From: Pseudoneurospora amorphoporcata
Taxonomy: Eukaryota > Ascomycota > Sordariomycetes > Sordariales > Sordariaceae
DNA length: 64,000 nt
Direction of reading: 5' to 3'
NCBI GenBank assembly: GCA_033297205.1
Contig: MU859140.1
Location: forward strand, 62,001-126,000
A model generated the notes under the pieces. That model was not told the origin of the DNA, did no database searches, and worked only from the letters and a program-made list of their open reading frames with translations. The translations under genes were made by a program, and so were the position numbers. Every line of letters begins with the position of its first letter. Within the stretch, counting starts at the first letter, position 1. Shown one piece after another: positions 45,361 through 56,383 of the stretch.

Positions 45361-45871
45361 GAAGGGCAAGAGTTTGGATAACACTAGCTTTTGTACAGTT
45401 GACCTGAAAAGGATGGGTTTGATGTCTATCTTGGTTTCAAGTGTCCGAAGAAGGGTACAATTTTGAAACAGGATACAAGATACAGGCCTGTGTTGGTTTC
45501 CGACAAAGGAAAACCCAAGTGATGAATAGGTATGGGCTACTCAAACTTGTGGAGTTCTCTCCAGAGCTCACATTACATTGGAGCGGAGAGAAGTTGTCTC
45601 CAAATTGTCATCTGATGTTCTCTAGACATTTGACAGGCATGTGATGTCAAGTTGCTGCAGTACCCCCGCGCAAGCACGGAGCATAACGTCAAACATTCGT
45701 CACTGCGACAGGCTACAGGTGACAGATATTGAAAGCAGGCCCTGCATGAGAAGTGTCTGCAAGAACCAAGAAGTGCCAGAGTGCGCGCATAATGCGGCTT
45801 GCTTCTACATCTTCCCACAAAGAAGCACTTGACTACAAAGACAGGACAGTCCTGTTTACCGTTGCCATCCA
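45361..45871. other. Intergenic
   Basis: Esterase-like 3' flank and Con-6 promoter; no gene seen. Confidence 0.5.
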
Positions 45872-46486
45872 ATGCTTCGTAGCCGCTTTCCCATCGACCC
45901 GAAGCCCTTTCCACTCTTGTACGCCAGAAGATCGATAGCCACTACTGCCTTTCATTCCACAAAGATGGATCCCGGAAACCGTGAGCGCGGCCTCAAGGCA
46001 GCCATCAATAACCCGCGCGTGTCCGAGCAGGCCAAGCAGCGCGACCGTGAGATCCTCGAAAGCGAGTTTGGAACCCACATGCCCCAGGAGAGTACCACAG
46101 ATATGGCAGAGGAGGAATTTCTCACCGACATCACCTCCAGCAAGCTTGGTTCACCCTCCGCTTCTACTGCCAAGAAGGGTCGCAGCAAGTCGGCGGGATC
46201 TCATGAAGCTTCCACCAGCTCCAAAACCGAGTCATCCACATCCACGAATCTGGAGGGAAAGGACAAGGGAAATGTGTAGGTCATCGCCAACCCATTGCAG
46301 CCAGCATCATGAAGCCATATAATACATACTCTTTTAAGCAAGAGAAAGACATGAATGGTGACTGACAGTGGATTCTCGCACAGCATCCGCGGACTGAAGG
46401 CAGCAATCCATAACCCCAACGTGTCGGAGAAGGCCAAGGAGAAGGACCGCAAGAAGCTGCACGATCTTGGAGAGCCCTTCGACTGA
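45872..46486 (+). CDS. Conidiation-specific protein Con-6 family, two repeats
   Basis: The model is join(45872..46275, 46384..46486), 168 aa; from the inner ATG at 45965 it is 137 aa. Two Con-6 repeats are present: RGLKAAINNPRVSEQAKQRD in exon 1 and RGLKAAIHNPNVSEKAKEKD at the start of exon 2, so the intron falls between the repeats. The linker is Ser/Lys-rich. Con-6 was described in Neurospora as a conidiation-induced small hydrophilic protein found in spores; its biochemical role is unclear. The 31-residue lead MLRSRFPIDPKPFPLLYARR plus SIATTAFHST resembles a mitochondrial presequence, so a mitochondrial form is possible. Confidence 0.9.
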
Positions 46487-47412
46487 GGTACTCTTGCCAC
46501 ATGAGCATTGTTCATACTGGACATGGAGATTTTTGGAAGAGACATGCAAGTCAAAGATCTGGAAGGAGATAGGAAAGTCAACAGCACCACAGAGGGTACA
46601 GCATCATGGTCGTTACACCCACATGTCTATTTACATAGGACCGAGATTCAGGAACGGATGAATGCAATAGGATTCCCTTGATTACAGCCCTTCATCCTCT
46701 GTGTGAACACAAACAGAAACATGCAGGTATCGTCAGATAGAAGTGATCGGTCTTGCATCCAACATGGCGGAATGATGTAGACCAGAATGCCAAGACTTCA
46801 TCCCGCTCCCCCTTTTCCCAGCTTACACGGCACGGGGCAGAAGATTCGGAGCCGCGGTTTCTGCCTACGGCGCCTTCCCGTTATCTCTCTGTGAGATGGA
46901 ACATTCGGCTTCAAGCTCCGGCCTGTTCTTTCTTTCTTTGATAAGAATGTGTGGTAAGGTTATCGCGTATTGTGTTGGGTTTGGAAGTCGCCATCCGGCG
47001 TCGAGACCGGCAGGGAAAGTGATCAACAAACACCTGCAATCAGTGGCTCAAGAGCTTTCAGGAATTCAGGAAATCCCCGCAGCCAAGGGCAATCGCATCA
47101 GATCCGGATACTCATCGCCGATTAAAACGTCATCACGTCTATTGACGCAACAAGTTTCTCTTTAAAAAGGGAAGGAAGTCTCCAAACACTTTGGTTGTGG
47201 ACCGTTGGTTACTGTTATCCACTACCTTAACAAATATCACGCAAACAGTCGGCGGACTTTGTTAGCGCAACTGTTTGGGAACATCGACGGCTCCAACCGG
47301 TCAACCCACCCGTTTGTCCACTTCGTGAGATGGAAAGAGCGGTCCCTTCGTGCCACTCACCCAGGCCAGAACCACCGGATTAAATAATACGATCGTCCCC
47401 CACCTTCAAACC
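46487..47412. other. Intergenic, promoter of LEA/SMP-like gene
   Basis: No coding or RNA gene seen in 926 bases. Confidence 0.5.
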
Positions 47413-48164
47413 ATGCATCACGTCGACTTTATCCACCACTGGTCCTCAGACGAGGCTATTTCAGCTCCCACCACTCCCGCAACTTCCAACCCTCCTCCAC
47501 CACTTTCTCGCAACCCCAGCACTGCAACAAAGACACACACTGCCGACTCAGACGCAGAAGACTTCACAGACACCGACAACGAGAGTGATTGTGACGGCAG
47601 TCAACAACCACACAGCAGCTTCACCCGCACAACCAGCTACGGCTACAGCAGCGAACAAACACCACATACAGACACCATGTCCACCACCGAGCAGCAGCAG
47701 CTTCCCTCCCGTGAGGAGCTCAAGGAGCGTGCGGTTGAGGGCCACCCAATCACTACCGAGGAGGTCTCCAAGATCGCCAAGACGGAGACCGAGCTGACGG
47801 ACGGTCGTGGCCCTATCGCCGGCGGAGTTGCCGCGACGGCCCAGAGCTTGAAGGCCAAGCAGGAGCACTTTATTGAGGTGGCCAGCGAGGTGTCTCATAA
47901 GCCTGTCGACGAGATCACCAAGAAGGATGCCGCTGCTGTTGAGAGCGCCGAGGTGTGTTACAATTAATTTTCCTTTTTTCTTTATGGTTGACCCTCATCA
48001 TATTCGTCACCGTGCCAGTTTAATTCTGACGGACTTTGTTTATATGACAGGCACGTCTTCTTGGCCACCGCCCGCCCAAGGGATCGACCGCCGCTACGAT
48101 TCAGTCGATCGCGGACAAGAACGAGAGACTTATGTCCGAGACTAAGAAGGCTGATGATGCCTAG
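47413..48164 (+). CDS. LEA-like protein with seed maturation protein (SMP) motifs
   Basis: The model is join(47413..47952, 48051..48164), 217 aa. The C-terminal half holds two SMP-like units: ITTEEVSKIAKTETELTDGR with GPIAGGVAATAQSLKAKQ, and exon 2 ARLLGHRPPKGSTAATIQSI with ADKNERL. SMP domains occur in desiccation-related LEA proteins of plants and in fungal stress/spore proteins. The N-terminal 88 residues are Thr/Ser/Pro-rich and probably disordered; a second in-frame ATG at 47677 (MSTTEQQQLPS) would start just before the conserved part. Hydrophilic and Cys-poor, it fits a protective role in dormant cells, which is inference. It is the next gene after Con-6, on the same strand. Confidence 0.85.
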
Positions 48165-48780
48165 ACTCGAGTCTAATGGCTTGCTGTCCATTCGGGGGAG
48201 GATTGTTATGATGACTACGAAAAACATAATTTGCGCATCTAGGCTTGGAGTTATGGAGGATGGGCTTTGGGAGGAAATCACACAAAGGGCATATCATATT
48301 GACACAGAGACGGAAGAGTCTTTGATGGGAAAAAGTTGATTGATTGGGATCACACTAGACTTTATATTTGATGTTTTCAAACGCACATCAGCTTCACATA
48401 GTTCAGCACCAAGGACCAAAATAAAGAAAAACCTACTATTTTTGACATTGCACGCATGGACTGGCCCCAGGAGTGAATTCAGATGGTCCCAATTTTCCGT
48501 TTCCTCTTCCACGGGAAATGTCAAGCTGACGTGTTGTTGCGAGACTGTTCCTTTCGACTGATACCAGTCAGTATTCTTGCCATGTGAGAAAACGCGATGT
48601 GAATAGCATCATTGAACGTAGGGTCAGACAAGACATGGGTGACAACAGGAAGGCAGAAAATTGGATGTAGTAAACCAAATGCTTCTTTGCTTGCTATCAA
48701 GTCAAGGCAGGTATTTCTAGGTCATGTCGTCGTTACAAAAAGGAAAGATCATTATTCATCCTCCCCTTTGACTTTGTACT
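48165..48780. other. Convergent 3' flanks
   Basis: Between the LEA-like stop and the dehydrogenase stop. Nothing recognised. Confidence 0.5.
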
Positions 48781-49878
48781 CTAGGCAGAGTACCAGTCAA
48801 CCAAAGCATCCTCGCCAAGCTTATCCTTGATGATGCGCTCGCTCAGGTCCCAGAGAGCCTGACCGAGGACGGGGTCGGAAGCCTGGGAAGACTCCTTGCC
48901 GGGTTCATTTACATCCGAAAAATACCCACTATTCAAGTTCTGCTCCTCGATCTTGGGGTCGGTAAGCGCCCACAAGGCACTGTAAGAACCCTGCTTCACG
49001 TCACGGCCAAAGGCCAGCATGGACCATGTGAGAAGCTTGCCGGTGATGCCGGGGTAGGCGTCCTTCCATTGTTGCTGCATGGCGGTGTTGACCTGGTTGT
49101 TGTGTCCATGTTAGTAACCTGGAAGACGTTCGAAACCAAAAGAGGAATTGGTGATGGAGATCAAAGGGGGGGAGGGGAAATGACTTACAGCACCAGGATG
49201 CACCGAAATCGAGTAAATATTGTCCCCATTCTTCTTGATCACCTTCTCCGCCAGCCCGTACTTGGAGAACAGAATCAGCGCCAGCTTGGTCCGTCCATAC
49301 AACTCGGTCGGGCCCAGCTCCGGGTTATTGATCTCGTCCAGACTAGCAAAGTGCACCGTGCTCGGCGCCATCCGATGCATCTCGCTTGCCTCAAACACCA
49401 CCCTCGGCGCGGGCGTGTTGGGTAACTTGCTCGTTTTCTTCAGGACCGGGTACAGCTGGTTAACAACATAATACTGCCCCAAGTAATTCACGCCGAAATG
49501 GCGATCGATCCCGTCCGCGTCCAGGCCGTACTGGTTCGTGTTGATGCCCGCTGACAAGACCAGGAAATCGAGACGGTCGAGCTCTTCGCGCAGGGTGGAG
49601 AAGACGGAGCGGACCTGCGAGAGGTTTCCCATGTCGCATTCGCGCCATTCGACGACGGCTCCAGGGGATTCGGCGATGATGGTCGCTTTGGCGTCCTCGC
49701 CTTGCTCTTCTTTGCGGTTCACCATGATGACTCGGCAGCCGGCGTTGGCGAGGGCGCGCGAGACTTCGAAGCCGATGCCGAAGGCGCCGCCGGTTACGAC
49801 GGCGACGCGGCCGTTGAGGTCCTCGGGCTGGACGGGCTTGGGGCCGATGCCGGTGGCTTTTTGGAGGACGGACTGCAT
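48781..49878 (-). CDS. Short-chain dehydrogenase/reductase
   Basis: The model is complement(join(48781..49092, 49189..49878)), 333 aa. It is a classical SDR: cofactor motif VAVVTGGAFGIGFEVSRALA, an Arg in VNRKEEQ favouring NADP(H), LVLSAGINT in place of NNAG, and the active-site pair with Tyr and Lys in ELYGRTKLAL, preceded by VVFEASEMHRM. Exon 2 starts VNTAMQQQW, the normal continuation of the SDR motif PGAV-T. Resembles retinol-dehydrogenase/WW-oxidoreductase-like fungal SDRs; substrate unknown. Confidence 0.92.
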
Positions 49879-50270
49879 TGTGGTTGTGCTGTCGTTTTCG
49901 GTTTGGATTGGTGGTTAGGGATGTAAGTGGTAGTGGCTGTTAGTGTGTTGGTCTCGGGTAAGGTTGTCGAGATGTGATTTTTGGAGTGGATGACAAGTGT
50001 CAGGGTGAATGGGAGAGACGGTAAATGTCAACTTATGATGTTTCTTCCAACGAGAATCCGTCAACGTGACTGCCGTCCTACACCGGTCGAGGCTTTCGTC
50101 TGGACATCATTGATGATCGTGACGTTACTACACAGTAGCTCCTGGGACCGCGGTAAAGTGGGGTCAGTGATGACATCACCACTTTCCTGAACTAGAACTC
50201 TTTCGACACTTCCAATGAAACCACTTTGCCGCTATCTACAACACTAAGATAGGTTGAGTTAACGGTCATA
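49879..50270. other. Short intergenic
   Basis: SDR promoter and 3' flank of the amine oxidase gene; nothing else seen. Confidence 0.5.
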
Positions 50271-52420
50271 TCAGCAGTCACACCAATCATCCTCCAATCC
50301 TTCCTTCGCATCCTCATCCCCAGGGGCATTCCTCCAATCTGAACGGCCCCAATTATTATCCCCGCGGACTTTAACCCCTTTACTCAGCTTCGCCGCCCAC
50401 TTCAACAAGAACTCATCCACCTCCTCCGGGTTTTTCCCTCTTTCCCCAACCAAATTACTCGCCTTAACCTTCACCATCTCCCTTTCTAGCTTATACACGG
50501 TCGCAAACGTCAGAAAGCTCATGTACGCACTATCCACCGCCCCGCTGATCCAAGCATGGTGCGTGCTTAACGCCTCGCCGCTCATGAAGAACTTGCCGTT
50601 GCAAAACACCTGCTGGAATTCCGGGTACAGATCTTTGAACTGGCCCGGTCCGAAGAGCGCAAAGGCGCCGCCCTGTAAAGGGTCGTGAGACCAGGCGAAG
50701 GCGTGGTGGGTGACGTATTGCTGCTTAAGAAAATCGAGCGTGATGGGCACAGGGACGGTACTGGCGATGGTCTTGGGGTCGGCCTTGGAGAAGAGCTTGA
50801 CGAGGGCGTTGAGGCAGACGGAGACGACCTCGTCATCGATTGTAGGGTCGGTTTTGGTGTAATCGGGTACGAGAGCGCCCACGCGGGTGGCGTCTTGCGC
50901 CCAGGAGTAGGAGACCATCAGCACAGCGGGCTTGTCAGGCCCGTCGTTCCAGGAGGGGTAGACGACGTTGGAGATGGGCAAGTCTGTGGATGAGACACCG
51001 CCTATCAGAGTCCACCATGGCGAGGCGAACTTGATGGCTACCTTGGTGGCGCGGTCGTAGCTGAGCGAGCGAATGCCGGTCAGGATCTTGTCAGGGAGCT
51101 GCAGGCCTTCGATGTCGATGCGCCGGAGGGGGGCCATGGCGATGGTGGAGAAGACTGCGCTGTAGTCGGTGGTGGATGCGGACTGGCCCTTGGGACAGGT
51201 GGTCGTTACGCTGATGGCGGATTTATCGGCGGTTTCTGACATGGCGGTTACGGGGCGGGAGGTGGTGATCTTGATCCCGGGAGCGCCTGGGACGGGCCAG
51301 TCGGGTTTCTCGATCAACTCCTTCATGCGGTCGGTAACTTGGCTCATGCCACCTTCGAGGCGTACCCAATCTGCATTCGCGGCCTCGGCGAAGTCGCAAT
51401 AATCGCAGATGGTCTCGGTGAAAGCTTGGTCGAAAAGACCAGTAGATGTATCGGACGCTTCGGCCATGGCCGTCTCCTCGTAAGTCAACCTGGCGGTCGT
51501 TATCAGTATTTGAGCTAAGTTTGCTTTACTTCCATCGCTGTTACTTACTTTGGGTCGGCTTGAAGCATCAGCCATGCACGCGTGGAATAGTAGTCATTAG
51601 ATCCATCCATGTACTCCTTGAACGCCATGTCCCAGCTCGGAGCTTGACTAAAGCTCCGAATAACGTTCTCTATCGCGATTTCGAACTTTGCAGAGCTTTT
51701 GATTATCCGTGTTAGCCGCCAGACATGAGAATAAATTGCAAAATATGTAAATGAAGTACTTACTCCGGTTTTTGGTTCTTGTACCACCACATGTTTGGCA
51801 CCGGGAGTTTATTCTTCTCCTTATAGTTGTATGGCACTAACTTGTGACCAAGCTCGAGGAATTCGATGAGATCGATGGCACTTTGTTTCAAGGATGTCAG
51901 TACTCCACGGCTAATAAACACCACACCACATCCACATGAAAGGAACAACTTACGATCTCATCGTGTCGATCTTCGGAATCCTCATTGCACCAATATCATA
52001 ATAATCATGCTCCGAATCCGGCTTCTCCCTATCGGAAAACCAATGGGTATACAGTCGTCCACCGACTCTATCCGACGCCTCGACAACATCAAAGTTATAG
52101 ATGCCACTCATCTTAAGCATCAGCGCAGTGAACAGACCAGCCACACCAGCACCCACGATGCAGATCTTGCCCTTAAAGGGCGGTTCTCCATCGGAACGAA
52201 GACCATCGCTCTCTTCGACATCATCTAGGGACGATGGTACATGGCGAAAGATGGGCTTCAGACCGCGGTCTTGTTCCTTGGACCACCCGTGCCTTTTGGC
52301 GTGCTCTTTTTCCAGGTATTCCCTCAGGATGTGCTTGGCGTACGCGATGCGAAGGCTGCCGCCGCCGCCGGGAGGGAGGAAGTCGATGTTTCGGGGGATG
52401 TCGGTTTGTAAGTGGGCCAT
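50271..52420 (-). CDS. L-amino-acid oxidase / flavin amine oxidoreductase
   Basis: The model is complement(join(50271..51489, 51549..51695, 51764..51880, 51954..52420)), 649 aa. FAD-binding motif KICIVGAGVAGLFTALML at about 85-102, the GG motif VVEASDRVGGRLYTHWF, then DIGAMRIPK typical of L-amino-acid oxidases. The C-terminal FAD-contact segment is present in diverged form as MSGEALSTHHAWISGAVDSA. The enzyme should oxidatively deaminate amino acids or amines, releasing ammonia and hydrogen peroxide. An 84-residue N-terminal extension without signal peptide precedes the Rossmann fold, pointing to an intracellular enzyme. All introns are canonical and restore the family sequence at the joints. 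Confidence 0.93.
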
Positions 52421-53354
52421 AGTGGTTGATGTCTATGGATTTCTGAAGATGATGGGCGAGAAAGGGGTTATGATAGTTTGCCTGTATGGTCTCCTCAGTC
52501 CTTTGCGGTTCGAAACCCAAATAAGATTTTGGGGCTGTACCGACATTTATAGTCCTTGCTTGACTGTCTTCCTCCTACACATTTTCTGTCAATGCTAGTA
52601 GTATCAACCGCTTGGAGGCCATGTTCGATAGTGTGTGGACCGGACCGAGCTTGTGGCTAGCTGATCTTGTCATCAGCCCCCGGTCTCCCCAGGTTGTGTA
52701 ACGGTTGTGGATGGGTTGAGACATTGAGGCCTCATCCATCAACCTGTTTATACCGCCAATAGAGACAGATCGATGTCGCGAGATCGAGCTAAAGACGTAT
52801 CACTTCCTCAACTGAAAGACTATGCATGAGCTGAGTGACTAGCACGAAGCTGAAGTGCAGAAAAGGATCGGTCCCGCCGAGAGGCCTCGTGCACTATTGG
52901 ATCTAGCCTTCTTTGCAGTCGTTAGCCGCATGAAGATGGGTTTCAGATCTAAAGTAAAGCTTCGGCGTTAGTGTCAGCCCGGGACTGAAGAGTGAACGAG
53001 GTGGGCTTTCCTGAATTCGAAGGAGAGGGCATTCACGGTGTTCATCCGAGATATGGGTTGAAATTCAGCCCTTTCTGTGAGACTTTGAGCGCTATTGTAG
53101 CCGAACCCCTGCCCCATCCACGCATAGCAGGGATCTGAGGACCCTGCATCTGGTCATCTGGTGCCCCATATGTTCGGACCCACTATGATCGACCGGACAT
53201 GCATCCGATGTCTCCGTTCATCCCAAAATTTCTCTTCACACTCACACACACAACACACAACACAGGATGAAAAATGACTTCAAGCACGACCCTTCCTTCT
53301 TAAACTCCATTCCGAGATCTGTCCCCCAACAATTGGCGGTTAACACCATTAACC
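52421..53354. other. Intergenic, amine oxidase promoter and tRNA-Lys 5' flank
   Basis: No gene seen. A short CA-rich simple repeat lies at about 53228-53262. Confidence 0.5.
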
Positions 53355-53427
53355 GCCCGGCTAGCTCAATCGGTAGAGCGTGAGACTCTTAATCTCAAGG
53401 TTGTGGGTTCGACCCCCACGTCGGGCT
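53355..53427 (+). tRNA. tRNA-Lys(CTT), no intron
   Basis: Complete cloverleaf. The acceptor GCCCGGC pairs with GTCGGGC (one G-U), the A box is TAGCTCAATCGGTAGAGC, the anticodon stem TGAGA/TCTCA encloses CTCTTAA with anticodon CTT, and the T-arm GTGGGTTCGACCCCCAC holds an intact B box. No intron. The first long T-run is at 53464. Confidence 0.95.
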
Positions 53428-53463
53428 CAATTCCCGGCGTTTCCAAACGCGCCTTTCTGATCC

Positions 53464-53469
53464 TTTTTT
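53464..53469 (+). terminator. Probable Pol III terminator of tRNA-Lys
   Basis: Six T residues, 37 bases past the tRNA 3' end, and further T-runs follow. No earlier run of four T exists, so the primary transcript may have an unusually long trailer. Confidence 0.6.
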
Positions 53470-53663
53470 CCCATTTTTTTTTTTTCTCTCTTTTCCTCCG
53501 TTGATATATCTTTTTTTTTTGTTGTCAACCTTGTCCTCCCTTGCTTTCATTCTTCTCTTTCATTCCTTCCTTTTCGCATAAATCCCCGTTTGCTTTCTTT
53601 GTCCGTTGCTACTTGCCCATTGTTCTCTTGTTTTCTATTTTTTTTCTCCTCGTACCGCCGCAC

Positions 53664-55181
53664 TCAAGGGAAGTGCGCATGCCCGTGAATGCCGTGATCT
53701 TGTGGTTGCATCTTCAACCGGCGTGGACGCCTTGGCTCGTACATGTACGCGTCAATTTCCGGAGTGTCTGACGGGTCAACTGCTGTCCCGTACCAACTCA
53801 GTTGATGTTGTGGTATGTGCGGTGGTTCCTCCGGGAATTCACCAAAAAATGTTAAAGTCGGCCCTTCTGGCACACTTGGGTGGTTGTCGTTGATCCAAGG
53901 ATTTGGACAATTCCATGTTTGCGAGTCCAGGTCAGAGATCGCCGTGACTGCTCCGACAGAATCGTGGTTTGCGTCTGTGGCGGCTCGAGGAGTCTCCTCC
54001 GTGAGGCATGGAAGAAGCCCTGCAGCCTTACCCAAATTGGGGTTGTTCTCTTCACTGTCGCTGTTGAGCAGCTGTTCTACAGACGTTCTGAATCTTAAAA
54101 CGATTCGTTGTTGCGAGGACGCAGGCAAGTACCGCAAGTCTTCATCTTCTTCAATGACTGACTGAAGTCGATATGGGAGAAGTTCCAGGATCTTGTCGTC
54201 ATTCATTCTTCTCAGGGAGGACTGTCGGGCTGGTGGGCCGGTTGCTTGTTCCGGAATGTCGTCCTGGTCTGTTCCGCCCGTAATCAGCCTTTCAGGCACA
54301 CAAGAGGATGGACGACTTTTCCCTTGCAAGAAAGAGGAAGGCATTACTCACAGGGGCTAGGAATCATCGCATCAGAACAAAACAAGGTGCGATATGTATG
54401 TTGCCACTGCTCAATGGCCGGCTTGCCCCTTCCTAATGTACGCCCCCAGCTTTTCAATTGTTCGAACTGTATTTCTTGGATTGTCTCTTCCGGCACGGAA
54501 AGTCTACCGGCTGTGGCCTTGTGACGCCGTTTGAGGTGGCCCCTGCTACCGATGGTATTAGTATGCGTCTTGGTTTTCTCGATATGGCTTCTAACAATGA
54601 CGCTTCGAAGGACACTGAGTGACAAAACAAACAAATACTGACTTCAGCCGATGCATGTTTTCATACCCGGGGTGGGCACAGCTCTTCCACTTCGGTTTGC
54701 TGAAGGTCTTGGGGTCGTGCTTGTAAAACGGACAAGCTAGGTAGCGAGCCACTGTTTCCTCCTCGGAGAAACTCTGAGTGTCTTGAGCGACTTCTCTGGT
54801 TAGACTCCATTTCAAGTGGTCTTCCTCATCTTCCACACATATACCGCCCTCAGACTCGTGAAGAAGAGGTGGAACGCTGCCTGTTATTGAGGATGATCTT
54901 TCATGTCCGGGTATTAAGCCGATGCGCTGTCCTAGGGTTGGGAAGTTCCAGTCATGTGGGCATTGTTGATCTTCCAGATGCGATGGGAGCGAAGATCGGT
55001 CATCACCAACACCTTGGCTCTCCTGTGCGGACAAATAGTCCGTCGTGTCTGTTAAAAGAGGCTTCTTGACGTCGTGGTCTTCCTGGATAGGAACTGTGTC
55101 GCTTCTGTATGCTTCAGACACGAGCGGAGAGGCCGGATTCCATTCTTGCTGGATCCTCCTTCTAATCCTGCCCTTGTTCAT
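53664..55181 (-). CDS. Fungal C2H2-like zinc-finger protein
   Basis: The model is complement(join(53664..54322, 54352..54542, 54643..55181)), 462 aa. A Cys/His region typical of a large family of fungal C2H2-type proteins is formed across intron 1: YLACPFYKHDP, then WKSCAHPGYENMHRLKGHLKRRHK. It is followed by EETIQEIQFEQLKSWGRTL, where that family usually has a second Cys/His block. The N-terminal 170 residues are polar and the C-terminal third is Pro/Asp/Glu-rich. Intron 2 is only 29 bases (GTGAGT to TTGCAAG), below the usual fungal minimum, so this joint is doubtful; a longer intron using another acceptor, or an indel, is possible. I start at the first ATG in frame (55181). Role unknown. 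Confidence 0.7.
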
Positions 55182-56383
55182 GCTTGGAATAATAACAGGT
55201 AGTATCAAGCCTGGTCTTACGGTCCGGCTTCGAATGTGTAAGATCCTGGTAATTGGTGGTTGGATGAGGTGTTACACTCTCATGCTGGTTGAGGTAGGGT
55301 AAGTTGGTGTAGCAAGATACTTTTAGGTATTACTTGCGACTTGGACTATTCCGCCCTGCTAGCTGGGAGATGGAACAGACACGGAAAATAAAGCGTGCCA
55401 AGGGAAGAGCCTCAGGCTTTTATATGGAGTTTTTCTGCAGAGTGACACAGGTGACTGGGGTATACATCAGAATTTGAAACATCTGCTGTCAACCTCTCAG
55501 AGGACACCCTCGGTCGAGTAACATCAAGAATGTGATTTTGCATTGCCAGCCGGGAGGAAAACCGACCTTGTGGAGGTGGATGCTAACTGGAGTGCCAGCG
55601 GAACAACAAATTCCTTCCTATGGTCAAGGAACAAGCCATCAACTACCGATGGTGGCCAAACAGGACACAGCATATTCGTCCACAACACAACGACGTCACA
55701 AGATAAGGCAACGAGTACAGACCGCCTGGCATTATTGAGAAAAGGATCTAGATGAGGCGTGGAATAGAGTCCAATGCGGTAAGCCGGTCAACTGCTTCAA
55801 ACACTGGTCGTCAGTCTGCCAGATGGAACAGGATGGCCGCCAAGCGGGAAAGCGGGCTGACGACACTTATGCCAATATTGCGTACGACTTACAAATAGGA
55901 AACCATGGGACAGAGTCGTATACTTTGAAAGCAAAAGGGGTCCTACGAGGCAGATTTGAATCCCCTCTCTAGCACGTGTCCACCTCACGGCTGTTGTTTG
56001 ATGTCACCAAGCAGTCGCACATCATGCTGTCAAGATCACCACGGCTCCATACCCCCCCTTGGATTCAGAAACCAGCAGCTTGCTGGCGCATGATTTGCTG
56101 CTTTGACATAAAGTTGTACGACTCTTGAAAATTCGAACTAAGCAATGAATATCATGAAACGACTTAAATACCAATGATACAATCAGATACAGTTAAAACA
56201 GATACCGAGATCGCGACCAGAACAGATAATACAAAAACGGTATCCTATCAAAACGAGCCATATCTAACCAAAACGCCTCTCATACCAAACACAAAACCGG
56301 TGTATACCAAAAAAACAATCCCCCGTGATTCTAACCAAACTTCAACCGTCGTTAACACCTCATTCAGGTCCACTGACCCTGAA
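55182..56383. other. Intergenic between C2H2-like gene and triple-protease gene
   Basis: No supported gene. It contains the promoter of the C2H2-like gene and, nearest 56384, the 3' flank of the triple-protease gene. Confidence 0.5.
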
